From Hyphomicrobiaceae bacterium (lineage in GTDB: Bacteria; Pseudomonadota; Alphaproteobacteria; Rhizobiales; Hyphomicrobiaceae): 26,980 nucleotides of DNA. The notes under the pieces are model-generated. The model did no database searches, was not told the origin of the DNA, and saw only the letters and a program-made list of their open reading frames with translations. The stretch is taken from the NCBI GenBank assembly GCA_021775715.1, contig JAJFHI010000159.1, positions 1 through 26,980 on the forward strand, in the 5' to 3' direction. This document shows, one piece after another, positions 1 through 6,722 of the stretch. Each line of letters opens with the position of its first letter. Position 1 is the stretch's first letter. The position numbers and the translations under genes are program-made.

Positions 1-450
1 TACAATACCAAAGACCTTGGCGAACAATTGGCCTCTCTGGCTGCGTGGTTTGACACGGCACACCATGTGCTGTCGGATTTCGCTTCAAGCTTGTCCGAGA
101 TTCGTCCAGGTGCCAGTCCAGTTCGGTGTTGGCCGCATCATTTTGACATCGCGACATATGTGGGAATTGAGCAAGGTTCGGCTGAGGCGGCGCGGGGCAT
201 TGGCGTCGGGCTATCTCCTGGCGACGAAAGCTACAACCAGCCCTATTTTTATGTGAACCCATGGCCGCATTTGGATCCCGCCAAACTCCCTCCCGCGCCT
301 GCGCCGGGACATTGGCATCTCAATGGTTTTGTCGGAGTGATCGCCACCGGTGAGGAAATTCTCACGCTAAGTGACATCCAAAGCCAACTACCGTTGTTTG
401 TTGCAAATGCCTTTGAAATTGGTCGTGATCAACTTGGAGCACGTGAGTAG
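1..450 (+). CDS. DUF5996-like protein, 3' part of the gene
   Basis: The frame is open from the first base of the window, so the gene begins upstream; a TTG at 28 is only an internal codon. The visible 149 residues contain the stretch PVRCWPHHFDIATYV, followed by GVGLSPGDESYNQPYFYV and NPWP. This pattern of a Trp-Pro-His-His-Phe-Asp block and a later SPGDE/PYFYV block is what I know from DUF5996 proteins, a family without a defined reaction. No signal peptide or membrane segment is visible in the part shown. The stop codon TAG (448-450) is immediately followed by the ATG of the GFA-family gene, so the two genes are almost certainly co-transcribed and may be translationally coupled. The family name is recalled from motif memory, not from a search. 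Confidence 0.7.
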   Translation, partial: YNTKDLGEQLASLAAWFDTAHHVLSDFASSLSEIRPGASPVRCWPHHFDIATYVGIEQGSAEAARGIGVGLSPGDESYNQPYFYVNPWPHLDPAKLPPAPAPGHWHLNGFVGVIATGEEILTLSDIQSQLPLFVANAFEIGRDQLGARE

Positions 451-936
451 ATGGCAGCCGCACTGACCGGGAATCGGCATCACGCCGCCGACATCGTCGA
501 GGTAGAATTGCGAACTCACCGGGGCGGTTGTCTATGTGGGTCTGTTCGCTATGAAGTGGATGGCAAGCCCGCCGTGGTAGCGCACTGCCATTGTATCAAC
601 TGTCAAAAGGCAAGTGGCTCAGGCCATTCAACAGGCGCTATGTATCGAGATGACCAGCTTCGATTGACCGGCAACACTGCTTCGTACAAATACAAAGCGG
701 ACAGCGGCCATGAAGTTGCAAGAGTATTTTGCCCCACCTGCAGCAGCTCAATTCTTGGGCGTAACACTGGTTCAAAGGGCTTCTCGACCATAACGCTCGG
801 AACACTTTATGACTCTTCCCAGTTCGAACCTCAGGTGACTGTTTTCGCGCGCAATCGCAAATCTTGGGACATCATAGATGAGAGTGTGCCGACGTTTGAT
901 GCTCAACCCGACTGGAAGCCGCCGGAGAACGTTTGA
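451..936 (+). CDS. GFA family (Gfa/CENP-V fold) zinc-binding protein
   Basis: This 161-residue protein has the Cys layout of the glutathione-dependent formaldehyde-activating enzyme (GFA) superfamily: GGCLCGSVRYE (C27, C29), CHCINCQKASGSG (C46, C48, C51) and CPTC (C94, C97). In the founding member these Cys residues bind structural and catalytic zinc, and the enzyme promotes S-hydroxymethylglutathione formation. Most relatives have no proven substrate, so formaldehyde activity should not be assumed. The conserved domain starts near residue 24, so the first 20 residues are an extension. The ATG directly follows the stop of the upstream gene, which supports this start through translational coupling. 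The gene ends 33 bp from the stop of the convergent LysR gene. Confidence 0.85.
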   Translation: MAAALTGNRHHAADIVEVELRTHRGGCLCGSVRYEVDGKPAVVAHCHCINCQKASGSGHSTGAMYRDDQLRLTGNTASYKYKADSGHEVARVFCPTCSSSILGRNTGSKGFSTITLGTLYDSSQFEPQVTVFARNRKSWDIIDESVPTFDAQPDWKPPENV

Positions 937-969
937 GCAGACGTGGGAGAAAATATCGAGGCGCCCGAC

Positions 970-1860
970 CTATACATTGTCCAACTCGGTGGCGAGCAGG
1001 TCGAACACCATTCGAATGCGCCGGCTCGTATTGAGTTCGCGGTGTGCTACCAGCCAAATTGGAAACATCAATGGTTCCATGTCGGGCAGAACGCGTTCAA
1101 CGAGCGGCTCTGCGTCGCCAATGTTGCCATCCAATATTCCGATTCCAAGACCGTGCTTCACGAGTTCCCACATCACAAGGTAGTTCTCTGTCATAATGGG
1201 AAAATTACGTTGCGTGAGATTGAAGCCGATCGCGTTCAGCCCGTTCCGTAGGGCGCCGGCGCTGTCGATGCCAATGAAGTCGGCCTGACCGAAATCAACG
1301 GGAAGTCTGGGATTACCAATTCTCTCAATACAATCCGGTGTGGCATAGAGCCGGGCGGGAACGTCTCTGATTTTCTTTGCCACCAAGTCTGGTTCGGTGG
1401 GACGAAAATTCCGGATCGCAATATCCGCTTCGCGCCGCCTCAGATCGCTCGTCGCATGCGATGCAACAATCTCGACGTCGATGCCTGGTTCAAGTTCGCG
1501 CAACTTAGCGATGATGGGTGGCAGCAGAAATGAAGCGTAGATTTCGCTCGCTGAGATACAGATTGTCCCTTCGATGGACTGGGATTGACCAGCAGCGCTG
1601 AGCGACACGCGGTTTGCAGCATCTCCCATGGATCGGACATGATCCAGCAATTCAAGCCCGCTCGGCGTAAGCGTGAGCCCGCGCCCGACGCGCTCAAACA
1701 GGACGACCCCCAATTCATCTTCCAGAGCGTTGACCTGCCGGCCAAGCGTCGGCTGCGCCATGCCAAGCGCGCGCGCCGCAGCGGACAGAGATCCCTCTTC
1801 CGCCGTGATCAGAAAGGCTCTTGCCCTGTTCCAGTCGAATTTTACTGATCGCCAATCCAT
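970..1860 (-). CDS. LysR-family transcriptional regulator
   Basis: The 296-residue length is standard for LysR regulators. An N-terminal winged helix-turn-helix is visible at about residues 9-68 (SLSAAARALGMAQPTLGRQV, then LEDELGVVLFERVGRGLTLT). A periplasmic-binding-protein-like effector domain follows from about residue 95, starting IEGTICISASEIYASFLLPP and including the typical EADIAIRN stretch. The gene is divergent from the medium-chain oxidoreductase gene at 1972 and shares a 111-bp intergenic region with it. The usual LysR arrangement therefore suggests that it controls that gene together with its own expression. The co-inducer cannot be read from the sequence. Confidence 0.9.
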   Translation of the reverse strand: MDWRSVKFDWNRARAFLITAEEGSLSAAARALGMAQPTLGRQVNALEDELGVVLFERVGRGLTLTPSGLELLDHVRSMGDAANRVSLSAAGQSQSIEGTICISASEIYASFLLPPIIAKLRELEPGIDVEIVASHATSDLRRREADIAIRNFRPTEPDLVAKKIRDVPARLYATPDCIERIGNPRLPVDFGQADFIGIDSAGALRNGLNAIGFNLTQRNFPIMTENYLVMWELVKHGLGIGILDGNIGDAEPLVERVLPDMEPLMFPIWLVAHRELNTSRRIRMVFDLLATELDNV

Positions 1861-1971
1861 GCATTAACGCATATCAAGATAAGGAATTTAGTCAATTACT
1901 ATCATGAAAATGCATTGGTATAGATCCCTCAGACCTTGGTCACTCCAAGCAATCCAATGGGAATTGAGATC
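1861..1971. promoter_or_regulatory. Shared divergent control region, LysR/oxidoreductase
   Basis: This 111-bp A+T-rich gap separates two divergent genes. It holds two weak dyads that could be LysR sites: TATC-AA-GATA at 1872-1881, and CTAT (1899-1902) paired with ATAG (1920-1923). Neither is a clear T-N11-A box, so the assignment rests mainly on gene arrangement. Confidence 0.4.
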
Positions 1972-2970
1972 ATGAAAGCTGCCACTTATCAAAAGTATGG
2001 ATCCTCCGACGTCGTCGAGATCACAGAATTCCCGCGCCCTACTATCAAGGATAACGAGGTTCTGGAGAAGGTCTACGCGAGTTCCGTCACGACCGCCGAC
2101 TGGAGACTACGTGCCTCAGCGTTTCCACTTTATGCCTGGCTACCGGGCCGGATCATGTTCGGGCTTTTCGCACCCAAGAGCAAAGTACTTGGAATGGACT
2201 TCTCCGGACGCATCGTGTCGGTTGGAGCAGACGTCGGCCAATTCAAACTCGGTGATGAAGTTTTCGGATTTGCCGGCAACGGGGCACATGCGGAATATCT
2301 CGCGATCAGGGAGGAAGACGCGGTGGTCAAGAAGCCTGCTTGCCTGGACTACGACGAAGCGGCGGCCGTGCCGTTCGGAGCGCTTTCGGCGCTTGTGTTC
2401 CTGAGGGACTTCGCAAAAATCAAACCCGGACAGCGGATTCTGATTAACGGCGCATCGGGAGGCGTTGGCGTGTTTGCAGTCCAGCTCGCCAAGTATTTCG
2501 GCGCGAACGTTACCGGGATTTGCAGCACCGCTAATCTGCAACTGGTGAAGTCAATCGGCGCGGATCATGTGATCGATTATTCCGCTGAGGAGTTTGCCGC
2601 TGCCGACGAAACGTACGACGTCATCCTGGATACAGTCGGCACGACCTCATTCTCTCAGAGCAAACGCGCCTTGACACCATCGGGCCGTTACGTGCCCCTC
2701 GAATTTGGCCTGCGGGAGATCTTTCAGTCTCTGGCCCCTTCAATGTTGAGGGCTAAGAAGGTCGTGATCGGTATTTCCGGAGACACCCAGGACGACCTTG
2801 CCTTCATCAGCGACCTACTCGAACGCGGAGAGATCAAGCCAGTCATTGACGCGCATTATCGGCTGGAGCAGATCGGCGACGCGCACCGCCGTGTAGAGAG
2901 TAGGCACAAGACTGGCAGCGTCGTTGTGAGTGTTGTGCCGTCGGACTCCATTCGCCTGGCAGCTGCATAA
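1972..2970 (+). CDS. Zinc-independent MDR-family NAD(P)-dependent oxidoreductase
   Basis: The 332-residue product belongs to the medium-chain dehydrogenase/reductase superfamily, quinone-oxidoreductase-like branch. The N-terminal GroES-like domain is followed by the nucleotide-binding motif GASGGVG (160-166) and a Rossmann fold. The Cys/His ligands of zinc-dependent alcohol dehydrogenases are missing at the usual place (VYASSVTTADWRLRAS), so a zinc-independent reductase is more likely than a true alcohol dehydrogenase. I chose the ATG at 1972 because the product then begins MKAATYQKYG, typical for the family, with a GAG a few bases upstream; in-frame TTG 1936 and ATG 1957 are alternatives. 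The divergent LysR gene is its probable regulator. The substrate is unknown, possibly a quinone or an enone. Confidence 0.85.
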   Translation: MKAATYQKYGSSDVVEITEFPRPTIKDNEVLEKVYASSVTTADWRLRASAFPLYAWLPGRIMFGLFAPKSKVLGMDFSGRIVSVGADVGQFKLGDEVFGFAGNGAHAEYLAIREEDAVVKKPACLDYDEAAAVPFGALSALVFLRDFAKIKPGQRILINGASGGVGVFAVQLAKYFGANVTGICSTANLQLVKSIGADHVIDYSAEEFAAADETYDVILDTVGTTSFSQSKRALTPSGRYVPLEFGLREIFQSLAPSMLRAKKVVIGISGDTQDDLAFISDLLERGEIKPVIDAHYRLEQIGDAHRRVESRHKTGSVVVSVVPSDSIRLAAA

Positions 2971-3004
2971 CCGCGCCGTGTTATCGAACTTGCGAGTTGG
3001 GATA

Positions 3005-3040
3005 CTGCCCGTTCATTACTGCAGGTTTGCTGCGGGCAGC
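3005..3040. terminator. Possible shared terminator hairpin between convergent genes
   Basis: CTGCCCG (3005-3011) can pair with CGGGCAG (3033-3039), and GCTGC-GG-GCAGC (3029-3040) offers a competing smaller stem. It lies in the 98-bp gap between the convergent oxidoreductase and TetR genes. No T-tract follows on either strand, so this is tentative. Confidence 0.25.
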
Positions 3041-3068
3041 GAGCGAACTGGCGGGGCCGCTATCTGCC

Positions 3069-3656
3069 TCAGGTTATGCGGCGACTTTGAGTTGTCGGGA
3101 TTGCGTGGTCCAAAAGGATCTTGGCAGCTTGTTTGGCGTCATCGGCAACACCAGTACGACCCTGTAAGTGGGCGGTGACGATTGCCCCCTCTTTCAACAG
3201 CATCAGTTGGCGGGCGAGAAGAGCCGGGTTTTTAGCGTCGGCCAATGTCGCGATTTTCTCTATATACGACGTCAGCATTCTTTTGTGCTCGGCGGAGGCG
3301 GCGTGGATTGGGTTCTTGGGATCCTGGTATTCTGACGATGCCTTGATGAACATGCAGCTGCGATAGTTCTCTTCCGCAAACCACTCATCGAGCGCGTCAA
3401 ACATCGCAAGCAATCGTTTCCTGGGTGATTTCGCAAGTTCCTCGATACGTCGCGTCAGCCAGTTCCTAAAATTCTCGTCGCGCAACCGAAGTACTGCCAA
3501 GATCAGATCATCCTTGGTTCGAAAATGTTTGTACATCGACGTCTTGGAGACGCCGGTCTCGGCCACGAGCTTATCCATGCCGGTTGCACCGAACCCATCT
3601 CGGTAGAATGCTTTCAAAGCCTTGCGGACTAGTTCATCTCGTTTCGACGCGCTCAT
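3069..3656 (-). CDS. TetR/AcrR-family transcriptional regulator
   Basis: The product has 195 residues, a typical TetR length. The N-terminal helix-turn-helix (about residues 5-50) is well conserved: LVRKALKAFYRDGFGATGMD, then VAETGVSKTSMYKHFRTKDD. The C-terminal ligand-binding half is variable as usual and gives no ligand. The gene is divergent from a three-gene set (hydrolase, DUF1348 protein, PPOX-like protein) starting at 3945. The intergenic region carries two perfect ACCGATCGGT palindromes, and a third, one-base variant lies about 18 bp upstream of this start codon. Repression of both sides, including itself, is therefore a well-supported inference. An AAGGA lies 12-16 bp upstream of the ATG, a rather long spacing. 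Confidence 0.9.
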   Translation of the reverse strand: MSASKRDELVRKALKAFYRDGFGATGMDKLVAETGVSKTSMYKHFRTKDDLILAVLRLRDENFRNWLTRRIEELAKSPRKRLLAMFDALDEWFAEENYRSCMFIKASSEYQDPKNPIHAASAEHKRMLTSYIEKIATLADAKNPALLARQLMLLKEGAIVTAHLQGRTGVADDAKQAAKILLDHAIPTTQSRRIT

Positions 3657-3673
3657 TCTCGATCATTTCCTTT

Positions 3674-3683
3674 ACAGATCGGT
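3674..3683. promoter_or_regulatory. Putative TetR operator O3 (variant ACAGATCGGT)
   Basis: This differs by one base from the perfect ACCGATCGGT copies at 3795 and 3827. It sits just upstream of the tetR start codon, in the position expected for autorepression. A 13-nt dyad CCGCC-AGC-GGCGG (3688-3700) lies beside it. Confidence 0.5.
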
Positions 3684-3794
3684 CTATCCGCCAGCGGCGG
3701 TCAATCACTCGTTGATATGCAATTCTTCGCACAAATATTCAAGATGTAAGGTTTCTGGAGCCGCTTATCACGGACTCGTGGCTTGCGTACATTA

Positions 3795-3804
3795 ACCGAT
3801 CGGT
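3795..3804. promoter_or_regulatory. Putative TetR operator O1 (ACCGATCGGT)
   Basis: Perfect 10-bp palindrome in the 288-bp tetR/hydrolase gap. Together with its right flank (ACATCTG) it forms a 17-bp block repeated at 3827-3843 with one mismatch. The two copies are 32 bp apart, about three helical turns, so bound dimers would lie on the same DNA face. Confidence 0.65.
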
Positions 3805-3826
3805 ACATCTGTAGATCATGAGATTT

Positions 3827-3836
3827 ACCGATCGGT
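3827..3836. promoter_or_regulatory. Putative TetR operator O2 (ACCGATCGGT)
   Basis: Second perfect copy of the palindrome, with flank TTCATCTG, on the hydrolase-proximal side of the intergenic region, 108 bp before the hydrolase start. See the finding on the three-site arrangement. Confidence 0.65.
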
Positions 3837-3944
3837 TCATCTGCGTCCAGCTCAAATCACGGTGGAGCGGGATTCGAAGGAACCGGTGTCGGCAACGCCA
3901 AAACTGACTTCTCAGTGAAATAACGATACCAAAGGACGACCGTC

Positions 3945-4964
3945 ATGCTGGAAAATATGAAGCGCCGAACGCTCCTAACCGCAGGTGCTATGATTGCAGG
4001 GCCCGCTCTGCTTATTGCACTTGTGAATTCACCGTTACCAAGCAGTGCGCAAGCTGCTGTAGAAACGACGGACAGCGGATCGGCTCAACAGGTTCGCCAC
4101 CAGACGGCGTCAATCGATGGTGTTGACGTATTTTACCGCGAAGCCGGTCGCAAAGACGCACCAGCCCTGCTGCTGCTGCACGGTTTCCCAACGTCGTCAC
4201 ACATGTATCGCAACCTAATCCCTGCGCTTGCCGAAAAGCACCGTGTGATTGCTCCCGATTACCCCGGTTTCGGCAATAGCGCCATGCCGGACCGTAAGTC
4301 ATTTAAGTACACGTTCGACAACTACGCGTCGATCGTCGAAGGGCTCACTGAAAAATTAGGTCTCAAAAGCTATGCACTCTACGTCATGGATTACGGCGCT
4401 CCAGTTGGGTTCCGGCTCGCAGTAAAGCACCCTGAACGCGTCAGTGCGTTGATCGTGCAGAATGGCAATGCCTACGACGAGGGCATTCAGGATTTCTGGA
4501 AACCGATCCAAAAATATTGGACATCCGGAGATATGAAAGACCGCGAAGCAAACCGCTGGCTGACGTCGCTGAAGGCAACGAAATGGCAATATACAGATGG
4601 GGTTCCTGACATGTCTCTCGTGAGCCCCGACACATGGACAGTGGACCAGGCGTTCCTCGACCGACCGGGTAATCAGGAGATCCAACTCGATCTGTTCTAC
4701 GATTACCGGACGAACATTCCTCACTATCCAGCGTGGCAAGCCTACTTCCGCAAGCATCAGCCACCGACGCTCGTTCTGTGGGGCAAGAACGACAAAATTT
4801 TCGTCGTCGATGGTGCCGAGCCGTACAAGCGCGATCTGCCAAATGCCGAACTCCACTTGTTCGATACGGGTCACTTTGCTCTGGAAACCCACGGTCCCGA
4901 GATCGCTGACAAAATCCGCAACTTCTTCGGCAAGCATGTGAAGGCCGTCCATTCGGAAGGCTGA
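3945..4964 (+). CDS. Exported alpha/beta hydrolase, epoxide-hydrolase/dehalogenase type
   Basis: The product has 339 residues. The N-terminus, with KRRTLLTAGA and a hydrophobic stretch ending SSAQAA near residue 38, looks like a Tat signal peptide, so the enzyme probably acts in the periplasm. The fold markers are HGFPTSSHMYRN (oxyanion HG-F-P, residues 79-82), a nucleophile elbow YVMDYGAP with Asp149 instead of Ser, Asp283 in WGKNDKIF, and His310 in DTGHFALETH. An Asp nucleophile is the hallmark of the epoxide hydrolase and haloalkane/haloacetate dehalogenase group rather than esterases. The substrate is unknown. An AAAGGA about 8 bases upstream supports the ATG at 3945; ATG 3957 (MKRRTLL) is an alternative. 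It is the first gene of a set of three probably controlled by the divergent TetR protein. Confidence 0.85.
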   Translation: MLENMKRRTLLTAGAMIAGPALLIALVNSPLPSSAQAAVETTDSGSAQQVRHQTASIDGVDVFYREAGRKDAPALLLLHGFPTSSHMYRNLIPALAEKHRVIAPDYPGFGNSAMPDRKSFKYTFDNYASIVEGLTEKLGLKSYALYVMDYGAPVGFRLAVKHPERVSALIVQNGNAYDEGIQDFWKPIQKYWTSGDMKDREANRWLTSLKATKWQYTDGVPDMSLVSPDTWTVDQAFLDRPGNQEIQLDLFYDYRTNIPHYPAWQAYFRKHQPPTLVLWGKNDKIFVVDGAEPYKRDLPNAELHLFDTGHFALETHGPEIADKIRNFFGKHVKAVHSEG

Positions 4965-4988
4965 TCCCTTCTAATTCAACGCTGACCT

Positions 4989-5012
4989 GGGCGGTAAGAA
5001 ATTGTACCGCCC
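4989..5012 (+). other. Intercistronic stem-loop
   Basis: GGGCGGTA (4989-4996) and TACCGCCC (5005-5012) form a perfect 8-bp stem with an 8-nt loop, 24 bp after the hydrolase stop and 45 bp before the next start. No T-tract follows, so an RNA-stability or processing hairpin is more likely than a terminator. Confidence 0.5.
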
Positions 5013-5057
5013 GGTCGGACCCGTGAACACAAGACTTCATTTTTTTGGAGAGAGACG

Positions 5058-5525
5058 ATGACATCGAAGCCTCCGCTACCTCCGTTTTCGCGCGAGACTG
5101 CTGCGCAAAAAGTGCGCCTCGCAGAAGACGCCTGGAATACGCGAGAACCACAAAAAATTGCATTGGGTTATTCGACGGGTAGCGTGTGGCGCAATCGGTC
5201 AGAATTCCTAGAGGGCCGGGCGCAGATCATCGAGTTCCTGACACGTAAATGGGCGAAGGAGTTGGATTACCGCCTGATCAAGGAACTCTGGACATTCACC
5301 GATAATCGCATCGCTGTTCGCTTCGCGTACGAGTGGCACGACGCAAGCGGCCAATGGTTCCGTTCCTACGGAAATGAGAATTGGGAATTTAGTGATGAAG
5401 GTCTGATGCGCAAACGTTTAGCCAGCATCAATGACCTGCCAATAACAGAAGGTGACCGGAAGTTTTTCTGGCCGCTGGGACGCCGACCCGACAATCACGA
5501 AGATCTGAGTGCCCTGGGTTTGTGA
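5058..5525 (+). CDS. DUF1348 (NTF2-like) family protein
   Basis: The 155-residue product closely follows the DUF1348 pattern that I recognise: PPLPPFSRETAAQKVRLAED, then ALGYSTGSVWRNRSEFLEGR, then KWAKELDYRLIKELWTF, FAYEWHDASGQWFRSYGNEN and INDLPITEGDRKFFWPLGRR. The family is small, cytoplasmic and predicted to adopt a nuclear-transport-factor-2/SnoaL-like cone fold that usually encloses a hydrophobic pocket; its reaction is not established. A strong ribosome binding site (GGAGAGAG) is 5-12 bases before the ATG. The gene sits between the exported hydrolase and the PPOX-like gene, separated by 93 and 34 bp, so all three are probably one TetR-controlled transcript. No signal peptide is seen, which makes direct cooperation with the periplasmic hydrolase unlikely. 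Confidence 0.85.
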   Translation: MTSKPPLPPFSRETAAQKVRLAEDAWNTREPQKIALGYSTGSVWRNRSEFLEGRAQIIEFLTRKWAKELDYRLIKELWTFTDNRIAVRFAYEWHDASGQWFRSYGNENWEFSDEGLMRKRLASINDLPITEGDRKFFWPLGRRPDNHEDLSALGL

Positions 5526-5559
5526 CCAGCCGATTGCCGCATAACAACAGGAGATGACT

Positions 5560-6117
5560 ATGGGACACAAATTCGCCGAGATAGCGTTTACCCCCAACGT
5601 TCGAGATGCACAGGAGTTGAATGGCAGCCGCAAGAGTTATGCACGAATGGAATCGGGACCTGATAGCCATGATCGTCTGGGTGATCGCGAGGCGGCGTTC
5701 ATTGAAGCCCGTGACAGTTTCTATATGGCAAGCGTCACAGAGACGGGATGGCCTTATATCCAGCATCGCGGTGGTCCGCCTGGTTTCCTGCGGGTCCTTG
5801 ATGACAAGACGATTGGCTTTGCCGATTTCCGCGGCAACCGACAGTACGTTAGCGTCGGTAACCTGGCAGGCGATGCGCGCATCTCACTGATCCTCGTGGA
5901 CTATCCCAATCGTGCGCGCCTCAAAATTCTGGGTCGTGCGCAGATTATCGGTCCCGAACAAGAGGACAAATTACAGCAACTGCGGCTACCGGACTATCGC
6001 GCCGAAGTTGAACGAGGCTTTGTGATCACAATCGAAGCGTTCGACTGGAATTGCCCGCAACATATCACGCCTCGTTTCACGCTTGCAGAAATCGAAGCGG
6101 CACAACAAGTCACCTAG
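5560..6117 (+). CDS. Pyridoxamine-phosphate-oxidase-like (PPOX/FMN) protein
   Basis: The protein has 185 residues from the chosen start. It shows the split-barrel flavin-binding pattern: FYMASVTETGWPYIQHRGGP near residue 60, FADFRGNRQYVSVGNL and VDYPNRARLKILGRAQI. Members bind FMN, F420 or heme and include oxidoreductases acting on small organics; this one cannot be assigned a substrate. The C-terminal part, IEAFDWNCPQHITPRF, is typical of a subgroup often annotated as pyridoxamine 5'-phosphate oxidase family. Two ATGs are possible. At 5554 the GGAG would directly touch the codon, while at 5560 it is 6 nt away, so 5560 (MGHKFAEIAFTP) is preferred. It is the last gene of the TetR-linked set. 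Confidence 0.8.
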   Translation: MGHKFAEIAFTPNVRDAQELNGSRKSYARMESGPDSHDRLGDREAAFIEARDSFYMASVTETGWPYIQHRGGPPGFLRVLDDKTIGFADFRGNRQYVSVGNLAGDARISLILVDYPNRARLKILGRAQIIGPEQEDKLQQLRLPDYRAEVERGFVITIEAFDWNCPQHITPRFTLAEIEAAQQVT

Positions 6118-6166
6118 AATTCCTAAGCGTTCACGCATTGTGTAGGAGCACATACCGTTTTGCTCC

Positions 6167-6197
6167 TTGACTCATTTTCAAAATAAGTGCATATGCA
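6167..6197 (+). promoter_or_regulatory. Possible marR promoter overlapping the operator
   Basis: TTGACT (6167-6172) is a good -35-like element. A -10-like hexamer would fall at 6190-6195 (CATATG) after 17 nt, inside the GTGCATATGCAC palindrome. A bound repressor would then block RNA polymerase directly. The -10 match is poor. Confidence 0.35.
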
Positions 6198-6198
6198 C
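6187..6198. promoter_or_regulatory. Putative MarR operator M1 (GTGCATATGCAC)
   Basis: Perfect 12-bp palindrome ending 4 bp before the marR ATG at 6203. The same sequence recurs at 6691-6702 and, with one changed base, at 7912-7923, each upstream of the next gene. Confidence 0.75.
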
Positions 6199-6202
6199 AT
6201 TC

Positions 6203-6664
6203 ATGGCAAAGAAACCGACTAAACCAAAGACTGTTGACCCTCTGAACATGGCGCTTTGCACCTGTGCGACTGTTCGCCAGGCGGCAAGGACCGTAACGCA
6301 AATGTATGAGACAGCACTGCAACCGACTGGTTTGAAAGCGGGACAAGTTACCCTGTTGGCGGTGTTGTCGAAGCACGGTGATATGCCGCTGACGACCCTG
6401 TCTGATGCGTTGGTGATGGATCGCACAACGCTCACTAGAAACCTGAAGCCAATGGTCCGGGATGGCTTGGTTAGGATCGCAACAGAAAAGGATCAACGCG
6501 TGCGTAAAGTCAGGCTAACCGCGAAGGGCACCAAGAAAATCGACGAAGCATATCCACTTTGGGCTGAGGTCCAGTCGCGGATGGTCGACGGTCTCGGCTC
6601 GAAACGTTGGTCCGGACTTGTTGTTGATCTGAACGCAGCCGTTGAGGTGGCTCGTAAAGACTGA
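6203..6664 (+). CDS. MarR-family transcriptional regulator
   Basis: The product has 153 residues from ATG 6203 (MAKKPTKPKT). A winged helix-turn-helix is seen at about residues 50-110: LKAGQVTLLAVLSKHGDMPL, then LSDALVMDRTTLTRNLKPMV, then GLVRIATEKDQRVRKVRLTA with the wing. The N-terminal helix carries a Cys-x-Cys pair (C19, C21; ALCTCATVRQAAR), also common in related regulators and a possible thiol or redox sensor. The 12-bp palindrome at 6187-6198 occupies the place of a Shine-Dalgarno sequence, so the mRNA may be leaderless or weakly translated. Because the same palindrome precedes the two following genes, this protein is the likely repressor of a local three-unit regulon including itself. 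A TTG at 6167 in frame is a less likely start. Confidence 0.88.
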   Translation: MAKKPTKPKTVDPLNMALCTCATVRQAARTVTQMYETALQPTGLKAGQVTLLAVLSKHGDMPLTTLSDALVMDRTTLTRNLKPMVRDGLVRIATEKDQRVRKVRLTAKGTKKIDEAYPLWAEVQSRMVDGLGSKRWSGLVVDLNAAVEVARKD

Positions 6665-6690
6665 CTAGGTTACATTTTTTAAGATAAATA

Positions 6691-6702
6691 GTGCATATGC
6701 AC
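6691..6702. promoter_or_regulatory. Putative MarR operator M2 (GTGCATATGCAC)
   Basis: Identical to M1, with exactly 20 bp to the hydrolase ATG at 6723. A TTACAT (6670-6675) lies 18 nt upstream of the central CATATG and could be a -35 element. Confidence 0.75.
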
Positions 6703-6722
6703 GTAAATATGGAGTAAATGAA

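Noticed and set aside
4356..4952. Long minus-strand frames opposite the exported hydrolase gene (including 4441-5163)
   Set aside because: They lie opposite a well-supported enzyme with a full catalytic triad and show no family motif or ribosome binding site.
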